In this document: piece after piece, positions 16,490 through 23,918 of the stretch | Numbering within the stretch: the stretch's first letter is position 1 | Layout: each line of letters opens with the position of its first letter | Source: a virus | DNA length: 64,000 bases | Virus record (IMG/VR): IMGVR_UViG_3300014819_000001 | Coordinates: 1-64,000 of that record | Reading direction: 5' to 3' (one strand) | Made by a program: the position numbers and the translations under genes | The notes under the pieces: generated by a model | The model's input: the letters and a program-made list of their open reading frames with translations, nothing else | Told to the model about the DNA's origin: nothing | Databases searched by the model: none

Positions 16490-16725
16490 AGCAGCATTAT
16501 AGATACTTTTTTGTACTGCTAAAAGTATATTCAGATTATAAAAAATCAAACCCTTTAAGCATACAAATGGATACTAACTTTGCTGAATATGCTTTAGATA
16601 CCTATGGCATAGAAATATTGTTCGAGCCAAATGGACTGATACGTCCAGCATATAATATCAAAGATCCTAAAAAACACATTTTGTTCATGTTAAAATACAG
16701 CGATTTAATAGGTGAATTACAATGA
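16486..16725 (+). CDS. Small protein, LFMLKY-ending family member
   Basis: 79 residues. Ends with KHILFMLKYSDLIGELQ, a variant of the FxLRW ending, preceded by a beta-rich YRYFFVLLKVYSDY. Overlaps both neighbours by 4 nt. Confidence 0.5.
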   Translation: MKQHYRYFFVLLKVYSDYKKSNPLSIQMDTNFAEYALDTYGIEILFEPNGLIRPAYNIKDPKKHILFMLKYSDLIGELQ

Positions 16726-17099
16726 TTAAACAGGTAAATGCAGGTAAAGGAATCAATGTTATTAATAATTATAATTCCTATCCACATATAAGTCCAGGTA
16801 GTAATGGTGCTGGTATGGTGCGATGGAACAGTAATTCAAATTGTTTTGAAGTGAATGATGGGGCAGTTTGGCGACATATAACAATGAGTGATCCTACTAT
16901 AGAACTCAGCTCAGACGCTATTTCTGCTATAGAATGGGCACAGGCTCAAATGTTTAAAGAAAGAATGAGAGAACAACGTATTAAGAATAATCCTGCTCTA
17001 CAAAAGGCCTATGAAGCTATTCAACGAGCAGAGGCTAACTACGATATATTAGATAAGATTATAGGAGAGAAAAACAGTGTCCAACACCACCCTGTATGA
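16722..17099 (+). CDS. Hypothetical protein with structural-type N-terminus and helical C-terminus
   Basis: 125 residues. GAGMVRWNSNSNCFEVNDGA followed by VWRHI is the GxxRxN...xFEVxDGxxW pattern common in phage tail-associated proteins; residues 65-115 form an amphipathic helix (coiled coil). Its 3' end lies inside the 70-bp direct repeat (17048-17117), so its last residues may have been changed by that duplication. Confidence 0.55.
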   Translation: MIKQVNAGKGINVINNYNSYPHISPGSNGAGMVRWNSNSNCFEVNDGAVWRHITMSDPTIELSSDAISAIEWAQAQMFKERMREQRIKNNPALQKAYEAIQRAEANYDILDKIIGEKNSVQHHPV

Positions 17100-17117
17100 A
17101 TATGATAGAGAGCCACA
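17048..17117 (+). repeat. 70-bp direct repeat, copy 1
   Basis: Nearly identical (two differences by eye) to 18653-18722. It includes AGGAGAGAAAAAC, the GTG start region and the codons for SNTTLYEYD of the gene at 18682. In this copy the GTG frame stops after 15 codons. The two copies bracket the SGNH-like gene pair. Confidence 0.8.
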
Positions 17118-17242
17118 GTTATAAACAGCCCATCTACCATCAGATGATAGACCATAATATCTTTGGTTATAGATATGCCAAATCCGCTTTCCTCAAAGAA
17201 AAAGACTATACCTACTATTGTCTAAAATGGGCAGATAAATAA
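17102..17242 (+). CDS. Tiny protein ending CLKW, paralogue of the gene at 18682
   Basis: 46 residues from ATG 17102. IYHQMIDHNIFGYRY and YTYYCLKWADK match YQQFIDHYSMGYAY and YTFWCLKWGKA of the 18682 product. The 18682-type GTG start at 17077 is out of frame with this segment, so it is either a shortened but working copy or a decaying one. Confidence 0.45.
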   Translation: MIESHSYKQPIYHQMIDHNIFGYRYAKSAFLKEKDYTYYCLKWADK

Positions 17243-17258
17243 ATTTTTAGGAATTAAT

Positions 17259-17927
17259 GTGAGTAACTTAGGAAGAATCTGGATTTTTGGGGATGAATAT
17301 GGTGCCAAAGAATCTGACCTTGAAACTTATCACGACGTTCTGTTAAAACTGCTTGGTGTCCCTATTTTTAATTTTGCCAAAGAATTCACTTCTCAAGAAT
17401 ATTGTTTTCATACAGTAGTCGAAAATATTAGAAGTTTCTCTGACAACGATCTATTAATAATTTTTTTAACTGATATCAGGAGAGAATGGTTTTTTTCTGC
17501 ATTCCCAGATAAGTCGGATTTACAAACTATTCTACGAGCTTTTGGATCTAAGAAAAAGGATTTTTATGAAAATTTTTTTCAGCGTTATCAGCCTATTCAT
17601 ATAAAACAAGACCGTCAAAAACTTTTTATTAATTACATTAAATTACTGACGAAAGATTATTATCATTGTCCTTTAATTATTAAATCTTTCCCTAATAGTA
17701 GTGAAATGGAATTTCTTTCATCTATAGGAGACATGGAGGCAATTAGTCGTGGTGAATTTAAAAATCAAAATTATTTTTTAAACACTCAAAAAAGGCCCAA
17801 TAATTTATCTCAATCCAATCATCAACTATTTGGCAATAAAATCGTATCATATTTAGAAGGAAAATCCTTTAGTTTAACTAAAGGATTTGTTAAAAACCTA
17901 TATCAAAGTAAGGACGAATTAAAATGA
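17259..17927 (+). CDS. SGNH-hydrolase-like protein A
   Basis: 222 residues, GTG start. RIWIFGDEYGA replaces the usual GDS(F/L) block, so the nucleophile Ser may be lost here (GDEY). Middle strand LLIIFLTDIRREWFF. The end (NNLSQSNHQLFGNKIVSYLE) matches the NHLSEINH block of its neighbour, the position of the catalytic Asp/His region in SGNH enzymes. It is a paralogue of the next gene and AT-richer than its surroundings by eye. A GATAAATA sequence sits upstream at about 17234. Degenerate catalysis or a binding role is possible. Confidence 0.5.
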   Translation: MSNLGRIWIFGDEYGAKESDLETYHDVLLKLLGVPIFNFAKEFTSQEYCFHTVVENIRSFSDNDLLIIFLTDIRREWFFSAFPDKSDLQTILRAFGSKKKDFYENFFQRYQPIHIKQDRQKLFINYIKLLTKDYYHCPLIIKSFPNSSEMEFLSSIGDMEAISRGEFKNQNYFLNTQKRPNNLSQSNHQLFGNKIVSYLEGKSFSLTKGFVKNLYQSKDELK

Positions 17928-18574
17928 TTGAAAAAGTATGGGTTTTTGGAGATAGTTTTGCTGTGTTCGATAAGTTCTACGTAAAGTTAGTTACCTATCA
18001 TAGTATAATTACTGAATCCTTGCAGATTCCAGTTGAATCTTTAGGGGCTGACGGAAGCTCTTTTGAGTATTGTGTTCACACATTTTTAGAAACAGTAGAA
18101 CATATAGAGCCAAATCATCTTCTCATTTTTTTTATAACAGATAGAAAACGAACCTGGTTTGTAAAAGATAACCCTTGGCAAGCCTACCCTCATGCTTTAA
18201 GAATATTGGATGCAAAATTTTTTGACGAATGGTGGGTTGAAAAACCTTTACATGTAGAACATATAACGGAAAAAATTTTTTTTAATTATGTAGATCAATT
18301 AACTAAAAATTTCGAAAAAGCTCCAATTTTTATCCAAAATTTTCTACATAGTCCTTACAATTTTCCCAAATCTCTAAATGTTGCCAATGGTACTATCTAT
18401 GAAATTAGTAAGGATGAATACACAAAAAGATTAGATCAACATACGGATATTAGAGCAAACCATTTGTCAGAGATTAACCACAAGGTTCTAGCAACTAAAT
18501 TTATAGATTATATACAAGGACGAGAAAAAACAGTTGATTTAACAAGTGGTTTCGCTTCAAAATTCCTAAACTAA
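17924..18574 (+). CDS. SGNH-hydrolase-like protein B
   Basis: 216 residues. KVWVFGDSFAVFDKF holds the GDSF block with a plausible catalytic Ser, GADGSSFEYCVHTFLE the glycine/oxyanion region, NHLLIFFITDRKRTWF a core strand, and RANHLSEINHKVLATKFIDY the C-terminal DxxH-like site. This family hydrolyses esters, including acyl groups on polysaccharides. Coupled to its paralogue by an ATGA overlap; the pair sits between the 70-bp repeats, suggesting it entered as a unit. Confidence 0.55.
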   Translation: MIEKVWVFGDSFAVFDKFYVKLVTYHSIITESLQIPVESLGADGSSFEYCVHTFLETVEHIEPNHLLIFFITDRKRTWFVKDNPWQAYPHALRILDAKFFDEWWVEKPLHVEHITEKIFFNYVDQLTKNFEKAPIFIQNFLHSPYNFPKSLNVANGTIYEISKDEYTKRLDQHTDIRANHLSEINHKVLATKFIDYIQGREKTVDLTSGFASKFLN

Positions 18575-18600
18575 GACGGATTCGCAAAATAAAAAATTCC

Positions 18601-18629
18601 TTGACATATCCTAGTTTATTCAGTATAAT
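18601..18629 (+). promoter_or_regulatory. Perfect consensus promoter TTGACA-17-TATAAT
   Basis: TTGACA 18601-18606 and TATAAT 18624-18629 with a 17-bp spacer. It restarts transcription for the genes from 18682 onward, after the SGNH-like pair. Confidence 0.8.
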
Positions 18630-18652
18630 ACATACATGAATAACCCACTGTG

Positions 18653-18722
18653 ATTAGATAAGATTATAGGAGAGAAAAACCGTGTCCAACACCACCCTGT
18701 ATGAATATGATAAAGAGCCACC
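18653..18722 (+). repeat. 70-bp direct repeat, copy 2
   Basis: Second copy of 17048-17117. Here the GTG frame is intact and opens the 119-residue gene at 18682. Confidence 0.8.
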
Positions 18723-19041
18723 TTGGCTAGTACATTTGGATAAAAAAACAGGATTACCCATCAAAGTGTATAATGTATGTGTACATAAGTTTAAGATGGG
18801 GGATGTTGAAGATCCTGAAATCTATGCTGCTGGACCATTGTTAGATTGGCAAAATAGTGAAGCAGGTAAGTGGGTAATGGAACACGCTGAAGAACCTCCT
18901 ACATATCAACAGTTCATTGACCATTACTCAATGGGCTATGCTTATAACGTCTACGCCAAACTGGCAGATAAGAACTATACATTTTGGTGCTTGAAATGGG
19001 GCAAAGCGACCACACCCCAAGATATCTTAAAGAATACCTAA
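18682..19041 (+). CDS. Hypothetical protein, CLKW family member
   Basis: 119 residues, GTG start with AGGAGAG upstream. PTYQQFIDHYSMGYAYNVYA and YTFWCLKWGKA near the C-terminus relate it to the tiny protein at 17102 and, more distantly, to the FxLRW family. Function unknown. Confidence 0.55.
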   Translation: MSNTTLYEYDKEPPWLVHLDKKTGLPIKVYNVCVHKFKMGDVEDPEIYAAGPLLDWQNSEAGKWVMEHAEEPPTYQQFIDHYSMGYAYNVYAKLADKNYTFWCLKWGKATTPQDILKNT

Positions 19042-19265
19042 GCAATTTTATTTGGTATCACGTGGATGAGATGCATACCAGTGATATAGCTGCTTGGTTG
19101 GTTAATCACGGTCGTCAATATAGAGATTGGACTGTGATTGAAGGCCATATGTATGAGAATGCCTGCTTTGTTTATATAAGAGATCGCAGAGTGGGTATGT
19201 TGTTTGAAATCACATTCAGCGAATATATCTTAAACAAATATCTTGACAACCCATCAGACTTCTAG
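18984..19265 (+). CDS. Hypothetical protein (start uncertain)
   Basis: Up to 93 residues. Overlap with the previous gene is 58 nt if started at 18984; ATG 19071, with GGATGAG before it, would give 64 residues and no overlap. AAWLVNHGRQYRDWTVIEG followed by YENACFVYI looks like the WC/W...F unit of the small-protein family without the LRW ending. Confidence 0.45.
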   Translation: MVLEMGQSDHTPRYLKEYLSNFIWYHVDEMHTSDIAAWLVNHGRQYRDWTVIEGHMYENACFVYIRDRRVGMLFEITFSEYILNKYLDNPSDF

Positions 19266-19271
19266 TATAAT
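19243..19271 (+). promoter_or_regulatory. Perfect consensus promoter TTGACA-17-TATAAT
   Basis: TTGACA 19243-19248, 17 bp, TATAAT 19266-19271. Overlaps the end of the preceding gene and drives 19304. Confidence 0.8.
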
Positions 19272-19303
19272 TATATATACTGAAATCAAACTTGGAGTTA
19301 ATC

Positions 19304-19573
19304 GTGGCCTATTATGTTAGAGATGGTGAGATTGTACCCGTAGCAGTGCCCCTTGGTCGTAGAGTAAAGATTGGCAGCAACTATAGAGAACCATTACCGA
19401 ATTATATTGCCAATGATCAGTTGTGGATACAGGATGTATATACATTCAGCCGGATTCCGTTCTATGCTATCAAGTTTAGGTTTGAAAGGTATTTGACTGT
19501 GGCTGCTCTTTGGTTTGCCTGTTTTGTTGTATTAACATTTATTGGTAGATATTATTTAGGAGCACCTGTATGA
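19304..19573 (+). CDS. Small membrane-anchored protein
   Basis: 89 residues from GTG 19304, chosen because GGAG lies 6 nt upstream; a TTG at 19292 overlaps that ribosome site. One C-terminal membrane helix (AALWFACFVVLTFIGRYYLG) follows a polar beta-rich domain, a tail-anchored layout. Unrecognised. Confidence 0.55.
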   Translation: MAYYVRDGEIVPVAVPLGRRVKIGSNYREPLPNYIANDQLWIQDVYTFSRIPFYAIKFRFERYLTVAALWFACFVVLTFIGRYYLGAPV

Positions 19574-19785
19574 ACGAACGAATCCGAGAACTAGTTAGAG
19601 AATCCCATTTAGATGTGTATGGTTTAGGCAAAGAAAGGTATAAGTGGGAATACACTGTGGGAAAGTTTGCCGAGTTGCTTGTGAGGAAATGTGCTGATGT
19701 ATTGGATAATCAAATTGCGCCACCCAACCACCCCATGAACAGTTTGGGTCATAAATTGAAAAAACATTTCGGAGTTGAAGAATGA
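19570..19785 (+). CDS. MNxRIxEL...KKHFG small protein family, copy 1
   Basis: 71 residues: MNERIRELVRES at the N-terminus, KFAELLVRKCADVLD in the middle, and HKLKKHFGVEE at the end. This layout is familiar from small proteins of marine T4-like phages of unknown function. A second copy lies at 20136 and a looser relative at 23356. Confidence 0.6.
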   Translation: MNERIRELVRESHLDVYGLGKERYKWEYTVGKFAELLVRKCADVLDNQIAPPNHPMNSLGHKLKKHFGVEE

Positions 19786-19934
19786 AACTTAAATATTTCG
19801 TAGCCTTTTTTGTAGTATTTGTCATACCCATTTTAATTGGATTTGGTTTGTATTCAATTAGAAACGAACATCACGCTGTGACCAATGTTTGTAATGAATT
19901 TTTTTATCCCAAACTATGTGGGAATGATGAATAA
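19782..19934 (+). CDS. Tiny single-span membrane protein
   Basis: 50 residues, ATG overlapping the previous stop (ATGA). FVAFFVVFVIPILIGFGLY is one membrane helix; two cysteines follow on the far side. Stop overlaps the next ATG (TAATG), so it lies in an unbroken coupled chain. Confidence 0.5.
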   Translation: MKLKYFVAFFVVFVIPILIGFGLYSIRNEHHAVTNVCNEFFYPKLCGNDE

Positions 19935-20152
19935 TGGGTTTTATCAGAGCCACCTGCGGACACGAAGTTGAAAATATAGATGATCTTAAAACCGTTGCCT
20001 TGGCGGGATATAGCCGTCTCAATCAACGCTGTGTGTCCTATTCCAGTGTCTGTGAATCCTGTTATAAAAAGGCTGAACTTGAAGGCATTATACTCTATGA
20101 TCAAGGTGAAGAAAATAAATGGCTGGAGAGGACCGATGAATCCAAGAATTAA
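19934..20152 (+). CDS. Small Cys-rich protein
   Basis: 72 residues with CGHE, then QRCVSYSSVCESCYKK: four cysteines and a histidine that may bind zinc. Overlaps the next gene by 17 nt. Unrecognised. Confidence 0.5.
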   Translation: MGFIRATCGHEVENIDDLKTVALAGYSRLNQRCVSYSSVCESCYKKAELEGIILYDQGEENKWLERTDESKN

Positions 20153-20372
20153 AGAACTTATACTAGAGTCAGGTGTGGTAAACTACGAATCTGACGGCAA
20201 AATACGGGATGCTGAACGATTAGTTAGACTAGTCATAGAAGAATGCCTACTGGCCTTGGAACCAGATTGGTATGGTACAGAAATCGAATATGAGTTTGAA
20301 CAACGATTCTTTAGTCGTTGTAATGGTATTATAAAGAAACATTTTGGATTGAATAATGAAGGAACAAACTAA
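20136..20372 (+). CDS. MNxRIxEL...KKHFG small protein family, copy 2
   Basis: 78 residues from ATG 20136, with GGAGAGG upstream. MNPRIKELILES, RLVRLVIEECLLALE and GIIKKHFGLNNE match the gene at 19570 in order. Confidence 0.6.
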   Translation: MNPRIKELILESGVVNYESDGKIRDAERLVRLVIEECLLALEPDWYGTEIEYEFEQRFFSRCNGIIKKHFGLNNEGTN

Positions 20373-20733
20373 ACAATACGCACTGGCCCTGACCAGATTA
20401 ATCTATGTGGTTGGTACCATTATGACTATTGGATATCTCATATATGATAGACAACCTAAACCAGAACCTAAAATAGAAGTGGTATCACCTCCAGCAGTAG
20501 CACCGAAAGACTTTGAAGAATTGAAATTGGAACAACAGCGTCAAGAACAAGAACTCAAGCGCCTAGCCAAACAGATAGAAGAACAGGCTGCTATGGATAA
20601 GAAAATCGAACGCAAGCAGGATAATAACCTACAGGTAATGAAACGCATTTGTGAATACATTTGGGTTATCACCATAGATAAAAAGATCGCACCTCGCCAA
20701 TGCTATCCAGAATACAACTGGAGTAAGGAATGA
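20356..20733 (+). CDS. Membrane-anchored coiled-coil protein (possible inner spanin-like)
   Basis: 125 residues. One N-terminal membrane helix (LIYVVGTIMTIGYLIY), a Pro-rich linker (RQPKPEPKIEVVSPP), then a strongly charged coiled coil (about residues 55-95, QQRQEQELKRLAKQIEEQ). This is the layout of i-spanins, but no overlapping outer-spanin lipoprotein gene is seen next to it, so the lysis role is only a guess. Confidence 0.5.
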   Translation: MKEQTKQYALALTRLIYVVGTIMTIGYLIYDRQPKPEPKIEVVSPPAVAPKDFEELKLEQQRQEQELKRLAKQIEEQAAMDKKIERKQDNNLQVMKRICEYIWVITIDKKIAPRQCYPEYNWSKE

Positions 20734-20793
20734 TCAACTCAAAGACTAAAAATATGAAAGTTTTGGCTGTGCATAAAGAACAACATTATAAGA

Positions 20794-20822
20794 TTGACAA
20801 CAACAAAGACTCCTAGTATAAT
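20794..20822 (+). promoter_or_regulatory. Perfect consensus promoter TTGACA-17-TATAAT
   Basis: TTGACA 20794-20799, 17 bp, TATAAT 20817-20822, followed by AGGAG at 20842 for the gene at 20853. Confidence 0.8.
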
Positions 20823-20852
20823 ACTAGTATAGTAACTAACTAGGAGTTGATG

Positions 20853-21092
20853 ATGCGTATTGTAAGTGACTACGGTTTGGTCCGTATTGTACACGACGGT
20901 GATCCCTTTAACAATGCCTACGATATTCGTGTAGAGAGCAGAGACAGCATAGATAGCGATTGGACTCTGTTTCACGGATTCAATACCTTGAGCGATGACT
21001 ATGCTTACATTAATAGCCGTGAAGCAGCCGCTCGTGCCATTAAACAAGTGGCGGCTCGTGTAGCCAACAAAATTCAAGGAGTAGTCAAATGA
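20853..21092 (+). CDS. Hypothetical protein
   Basis: 79 residues from ATG 20853, 6 nt after AGGAG; ATG 20850 and TTG 20847 are in frame but too close. Beta-rich N-terminal half and an Ala/Arg-rich C-terminal helix (SREAAARAIKQVAARVANKI). Unrecognised. Confidence 0.55.
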   Translation: MRIVSDYGLVRIVHDGDPFNNAYDIRVESRDSIDSDWTLFHGFNTLSDDYAYINSREAAARAIKQVAARVANKIQGVVK

Positions 21093-21439
21093 GTGGATAC
21101 AACTTGGTTAGACGAATCCATAGCCTAGAAGAACAGTGCCGTGAATTGGGCCTTATGATGTGCCATAGTCGAAGTGATTATATGAACCAATTTGGTGATA
21201 TAGTTGCTGTCAAGCCTCGGGATCAAGATAGTCTGCCTGTATATAGCAGAGATGCTGAACTGTTTGTTGGCACCTTGGATGCTTTGGAAAATTGGATCAA
21301 AGGCATTGAGTGGGCACGTAGGTATGACTCAATGTTATTCGGTAATGCTCACAATGATCGTAGAGTGAAGAAAGAACAGAGCCATCGCAATCATCAACTG
21401 ATCAAGACTATCAAAGGCAGTGAAGTAGAAACAAAATAA
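21089..21439 (+). CDS. Hypothetical protein
   Basis: 116 residues, mostly helical: HSLEEQCRELGLMMCHSR near the N-terminus and ALENWIKGIEWARRYDSML further on. ATGA overlap with the previous gene. No known domain recognised. Confidence 0.5.
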   Translation: MSGYNLVRRIHSLEEQCRELGLMMCHSRSDYMNQFGDIVAVKPRDQDSLPVYSRDAELFVGTLDALENWIKGIEWARRYDSMLFGNAHNDRRVKKEQSHRNHQLIKTIKGSEVETK

Positions 21440-21448
21440 ATAGTTATT

Positions 21449-22096
21449 ATGAAAAAACTACTAACAATCGTGCCCAGTAGAGGCAGAAATCTACAACATA
21501 TAGAATTTATAAAAAACTTTCAAGAAAAAAGTCGTGTTAGTGAATTATTGATTGGGTTGGATGACGATGATCAAGCCAATTATGAACGACAACCTAATGT
21601 AATGTATGAAGTCAATCCTAGGATGAGAGTGATAGGTACAACAAATAAATTGGCCAATATGTATGTAGATCAGTATGAATACTTTGGCTTTATGGGTGAT
21701 GATCATAGACCCAGAACAGATGCTTGGGACGAACTACTAATTGAAAGTATTAAAGACAAGCGATTTGGTATAGCCTATGGTGAGGACAAGGTAAAAGGCG
21801 TTATGATGCCGACTGCTGTGATCCTAAAAAGCGAAATTGTAAAGATATTGGGTTATATTGGTCCTCCTACTCAAATACACTTGTGCATTGATACCTTTTG
21901 GAAAAACTTAGGTAATGCTCTTGGTACATTAACTTGGAACCCTCATATTGTTATCGAACATATGCATCCATTAAGACGTAAAGCACCAATGGATCAAACC
22001 TATGAAGATGCATATGCTCTACAAAAACAGGATTTGAAAAGTTTTAAAAAATATATGAAACATACCTTTCCTCAAGAGCTGGCCAAATTTAAATGA
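21449..22096 (+). CDS. Glycosyltransferase-like protein (GT-A type), tandem copy 1
   Basis: 215 residues. KKLLTIVPSRGRN at the start, ELLIGLDDDDQANYERQ, and EYFGFMGDDHRPRTDAWDEL with an acidic DDH in the DxD position fit a nucleotide-sugar-binding GT-A fold. The C-terminal HIVIEHMHPLRRKAP carries a His pair that often completes metal binding. It has a close paralogue directly downstream. An AATAAATA octamer (21435-21442) is 6 nt from ATG. Confidence 0.65.
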   Translation: MKKLLTIVPSRGRNLQHIEFIKNFQEKSRVSELLIGLDDDDQANYERQPNVMYEVNPRMRVIGTTNKLANMYVDQYEYFGFMGDDHRPRTDAWDELLIESIKDKRFGIAYGEDKVKGVMMPTAVILKSEIVKILGYIGPPTQIHLCIDTFWKNLGNALGTLTWNPHIVIEHMHPLRRKAPMDQTYEDAYALQKQDLKSFKKYMKHTFPQELAKFK

Positions 22097-22149
22097 TTAG
22101 ATATACATCTCGCAAGAATTGGACATTAAAAAAACTATTTTATAAATAA
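22093..22149 (+). pseudogene. Truncated copy of the gene at 22798
   Basis: Reads MIRYTSRKNWTLKKLFYK then stop. The first 14 residues are those of the 53-residue gene at 22798; the rest is missing. It is the scar of the glycosyltransferase tandem duplication: about 58 bp after each glycosyltransferase stop are nearly identical. Confidence 0.65.
22141..22148 (+). promoter_or_regulatory. Perfect T4-type late promoter TATAAATA
   Basis: TATAAATA ends 5 nt before the ATG at 22154, implying an mRNA start at or beside the start codon. Confidence 0.6.
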
Positions 22150-22153
22150 TATT

Positions 22154-22801
22154 ATGAAAAAACTATTAACTATTATCCCTAGCAGATGGCGTAATGAAAA
22201 TCATAAGGCCTATGCACAGAACTTTTTTGAAAAGAGTCGTGTGTCTGAATTACTCATAGGGTTGGATGATGACGATGCTCATAACTATGAAAGACTTCCT
22301 AACGTATTATATGAAGTCAACCCTAGACTACGATTAGTAGGTACTACGAATCTACTGGCCAATAAGTATTGCAATGAATACGAGTATTTAGGATTTATGG
22401 GGGATGATCATAGACCTAGGACAGACGGTTGGGATGAATTGTTGATTGATTCTATCAAACATTTACCCTTTGGTATTGCCTACGGTAATGATCTAATCAA
22501 AGGTAAGAGATTACCAACTGCCGTAATATTTAATAGTGAAATAGTTAGAAGAGTTGGTTACATGGGTCCGCCAACTCTAGTGCATTTATGGATGGATAAT
22601 TTTTGGTTAGAATTGGGCAGGGCCTTAGGTAGTATTGTTTATAACCCAAATGTCATTATTGAACATTTGCATTATGTTAGGCGCAAGGCACCTTGGGACC
22701 AAACATATGTTGAAGCTAACGGTTTTAAAGAAAAGGATAGAAAACAATGGGAACTCTATATGAGAAATCAATTTCATTTAGATGTCGCCAAATTTAAATG
22801 A
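22154..22801 (+). CDS. Glycosyltransferase-like protein (GT-A type), tandem copy 2
   Basis: 215 residues, same length as copy 1. Shared blocks: KSRVSELLIGLDDDD, EYLGFMGDDHRPRTDGWDEL, RRKAPWDQTYVEA. Differences spread over the whole length show an old duplication. Likely uses a different acceptor or donor. It is followed by the intact 53-residue gene of which copy 1 has only a stub. Confidence 0.65.
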   Translation: MKKLLTIIPSRWRNENHKAYAQNFFEKSRVSELLIGLDDDDAHNYERLPNVLYEVNPRLRLVGTTNLLANKYCNEYEYLGFMGDDHRPRTDGWDELLIDSIKHLPFGIAYGNDLIKGKRLPTAVIFNSEIVRRVGYMGPPTLVHLWMDNFWLELGRALGSIVYNPNVIIEHLHYVRRKAPWDQTYVEANGFKEKDRKQWELYMRNQFHLDVAKFK

Positions 22802-22959
22802 TTAGATATACATCTCGTAAGAATTGGACATTAAAAAACTATTTACTTAAGGTGTGGAGTGTGCTACACTATAGGAGTAGTCACGCAGCCAAACCCATAC
22901 AAGCAAAATGGCGGGCGCAGGCTCGTCGATTTGAACAGAAACATAGGAAAATATTATGA
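22798..22959 (+). CDS. Small, very basic protein
   Basis: 53 residues with about a third Lys/Arg/His (MIRYTSRKNWTLKNYLLKVW, then KAPIQAKWR-like and RRFEQKHRKIL). Overlaps the glycosyltransferase stop (ATGA) and the next start. Might bind nucleic acid; unrecognised. Confidence 0.5.
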   Translation: MIRYTSRKNWTLKNYLLKVWSVLHYRSSHAAKPIQAKWRAQARRFEQKHRKIL

Positions 22960-23150
22960 AGATTATGGTAGATCCCTTAAATGGTTGGAAGTATGACTTC
23001 CCCAAAGAATACGATCCAGATCGTGATGGCACAGATTTTTTTGCTTGGTTGTTGAAGGAAGGCTATCCACAGGAGATGATTGATCGTAGTATAAAGTTAT
23101 ATGGCGGTGAGTTCCGTTATCGTAGTTGGATTGTGGAAAAGGACTTTTAA
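22956..23150 (+). CDS. Hypothetical protein
   Basis: 64 residues, acidic: WKYDFPKEYDPDRDG, then EMIDRSIKLYGGEFRYRSW. Stop overlaps next start (TAATG). Unrecognised. Confidence 0.5.
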   Translation: MKIMVDPLNGWKYDFPKEYDPDRDGTDFFAWLLKEGYPQEMIDRSIKLYGGEFRYRSWIVEKDF

Positions 23151-23359
23151 TGCGATTTCAACCTATCAGCGCACTATACCCCAGCCAATTACATCGTTGG
23201 GATCAATGGGTCGTAGAAGATACTGCTGTGAATAGTATTGGTTCTAGACCTGTCAATGCCAGCTATCGTGATGTGAATAATCCCATACACGTAGAACCTG
23301 CGGCCAAGTTATATCTTAGCCCAGAGGCTTTGGCCATACTTACACAGTCAATGAAATGA
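23150..23359 (+). CDS. Hypothetical protein
   Basis: 69 residues from ATG 23150 (TAATG overlap). Segment RPVNASYRDVNNPIHVEPA; no recognised domain. Confidence 0.5.
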   Translation: MRFQPISALYPSQLHRWDQWVVEDTAVNSIGSRPVNASYRDVNNPIHVEPAAKLYLSPEALAILTQSMK

Positions 23360-23577
23360 ATAGCCATTTAAGAATATTGGTACAAAATGCCAGCAGGCGT
23401 ATTGATTTAACCTATCCTGGAGATGCTTATCCCACAGAGTTAGCCAGTACCATAGTCAGTGACCTATACAATGAACTAGGCAAACTCAAATGGGCAGGTG
23501 AGGATGAAGGATGGGACCGGGCCATTAAGGCGGTTAGAGAAGAACTAACCCGTAGATATGGAGTAAAGATCAAATGA
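23356..23577 (+). CDS. Hypothetical protein related to the MNxRIxEL family
   Basis: 73 residues: MNSHLRILVQNA, LASTIVSDLYNELGKL, EELTRRYGVKIK. Overall layout resembles the small proteins at 19570 and 20136, with the ending changed. Confidence 0.5.
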   Translation: MNSHLRILVQNASRRIDLTYPGDAYPTELASTIVSDLYNELGKLKWAGEDEGWDRAIKAVREELTRRYGVKIK

Positions 23578-23918
23578 TAGCAGGTAAAGTATGGGGCAAG
23601 ACAGAAATGTTAGAAGCCAATGGTGTATTAGAGTTTCATCGTATTGAAATAAAGAAAGGTGGAGTATGTAGTAAACACAAACACAAACACAAATGGAATG
23701 GTTTCTATGTGGAAAGAGGCTGTTTATCCGTTCGTGTATGGAAAAACAATTATGACCTAGTAGATGAAACTATATTAGGAGAAGGGCAATATACCAAAGT
23801 GGCTCCTGGAGAGTATCATCAGTTTGAGGCTCTATCAGATACAACGGCATTTGAAATATATTGGGCACAATTTGATCATGATGACATTGAAAGAGAAACA
23901 GTGGGGTTTGCCAAATGA
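23574..23918 (+). CDS. Cupin-domain protein
   Basis: 114 residues. GGVCSKHKHKHKWNGFYVERG provides the G-x5-H-x-H-x-E(R) cupin motif 1, and VAPGEYHQFEALSDTTAFEI the motif 2 (PG-x2-H). Small single-domain cupins bind sugars or metals; a sugar-isomerase or sugar-binding role fits the nearby glycosyltransferases. ATGA overlaps on both sides. Confidence 0.75.
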   Translation: MIAGKVWGKTEMLEANGVLEFHRIEIKKGGVCSKHKHKHKWNGFYVERGCLSVRVWKNNYDLVDETILGEGQYTKVAPGEYHQFEALSDTTAFEIYWAQFDHDDIERETVGFAK

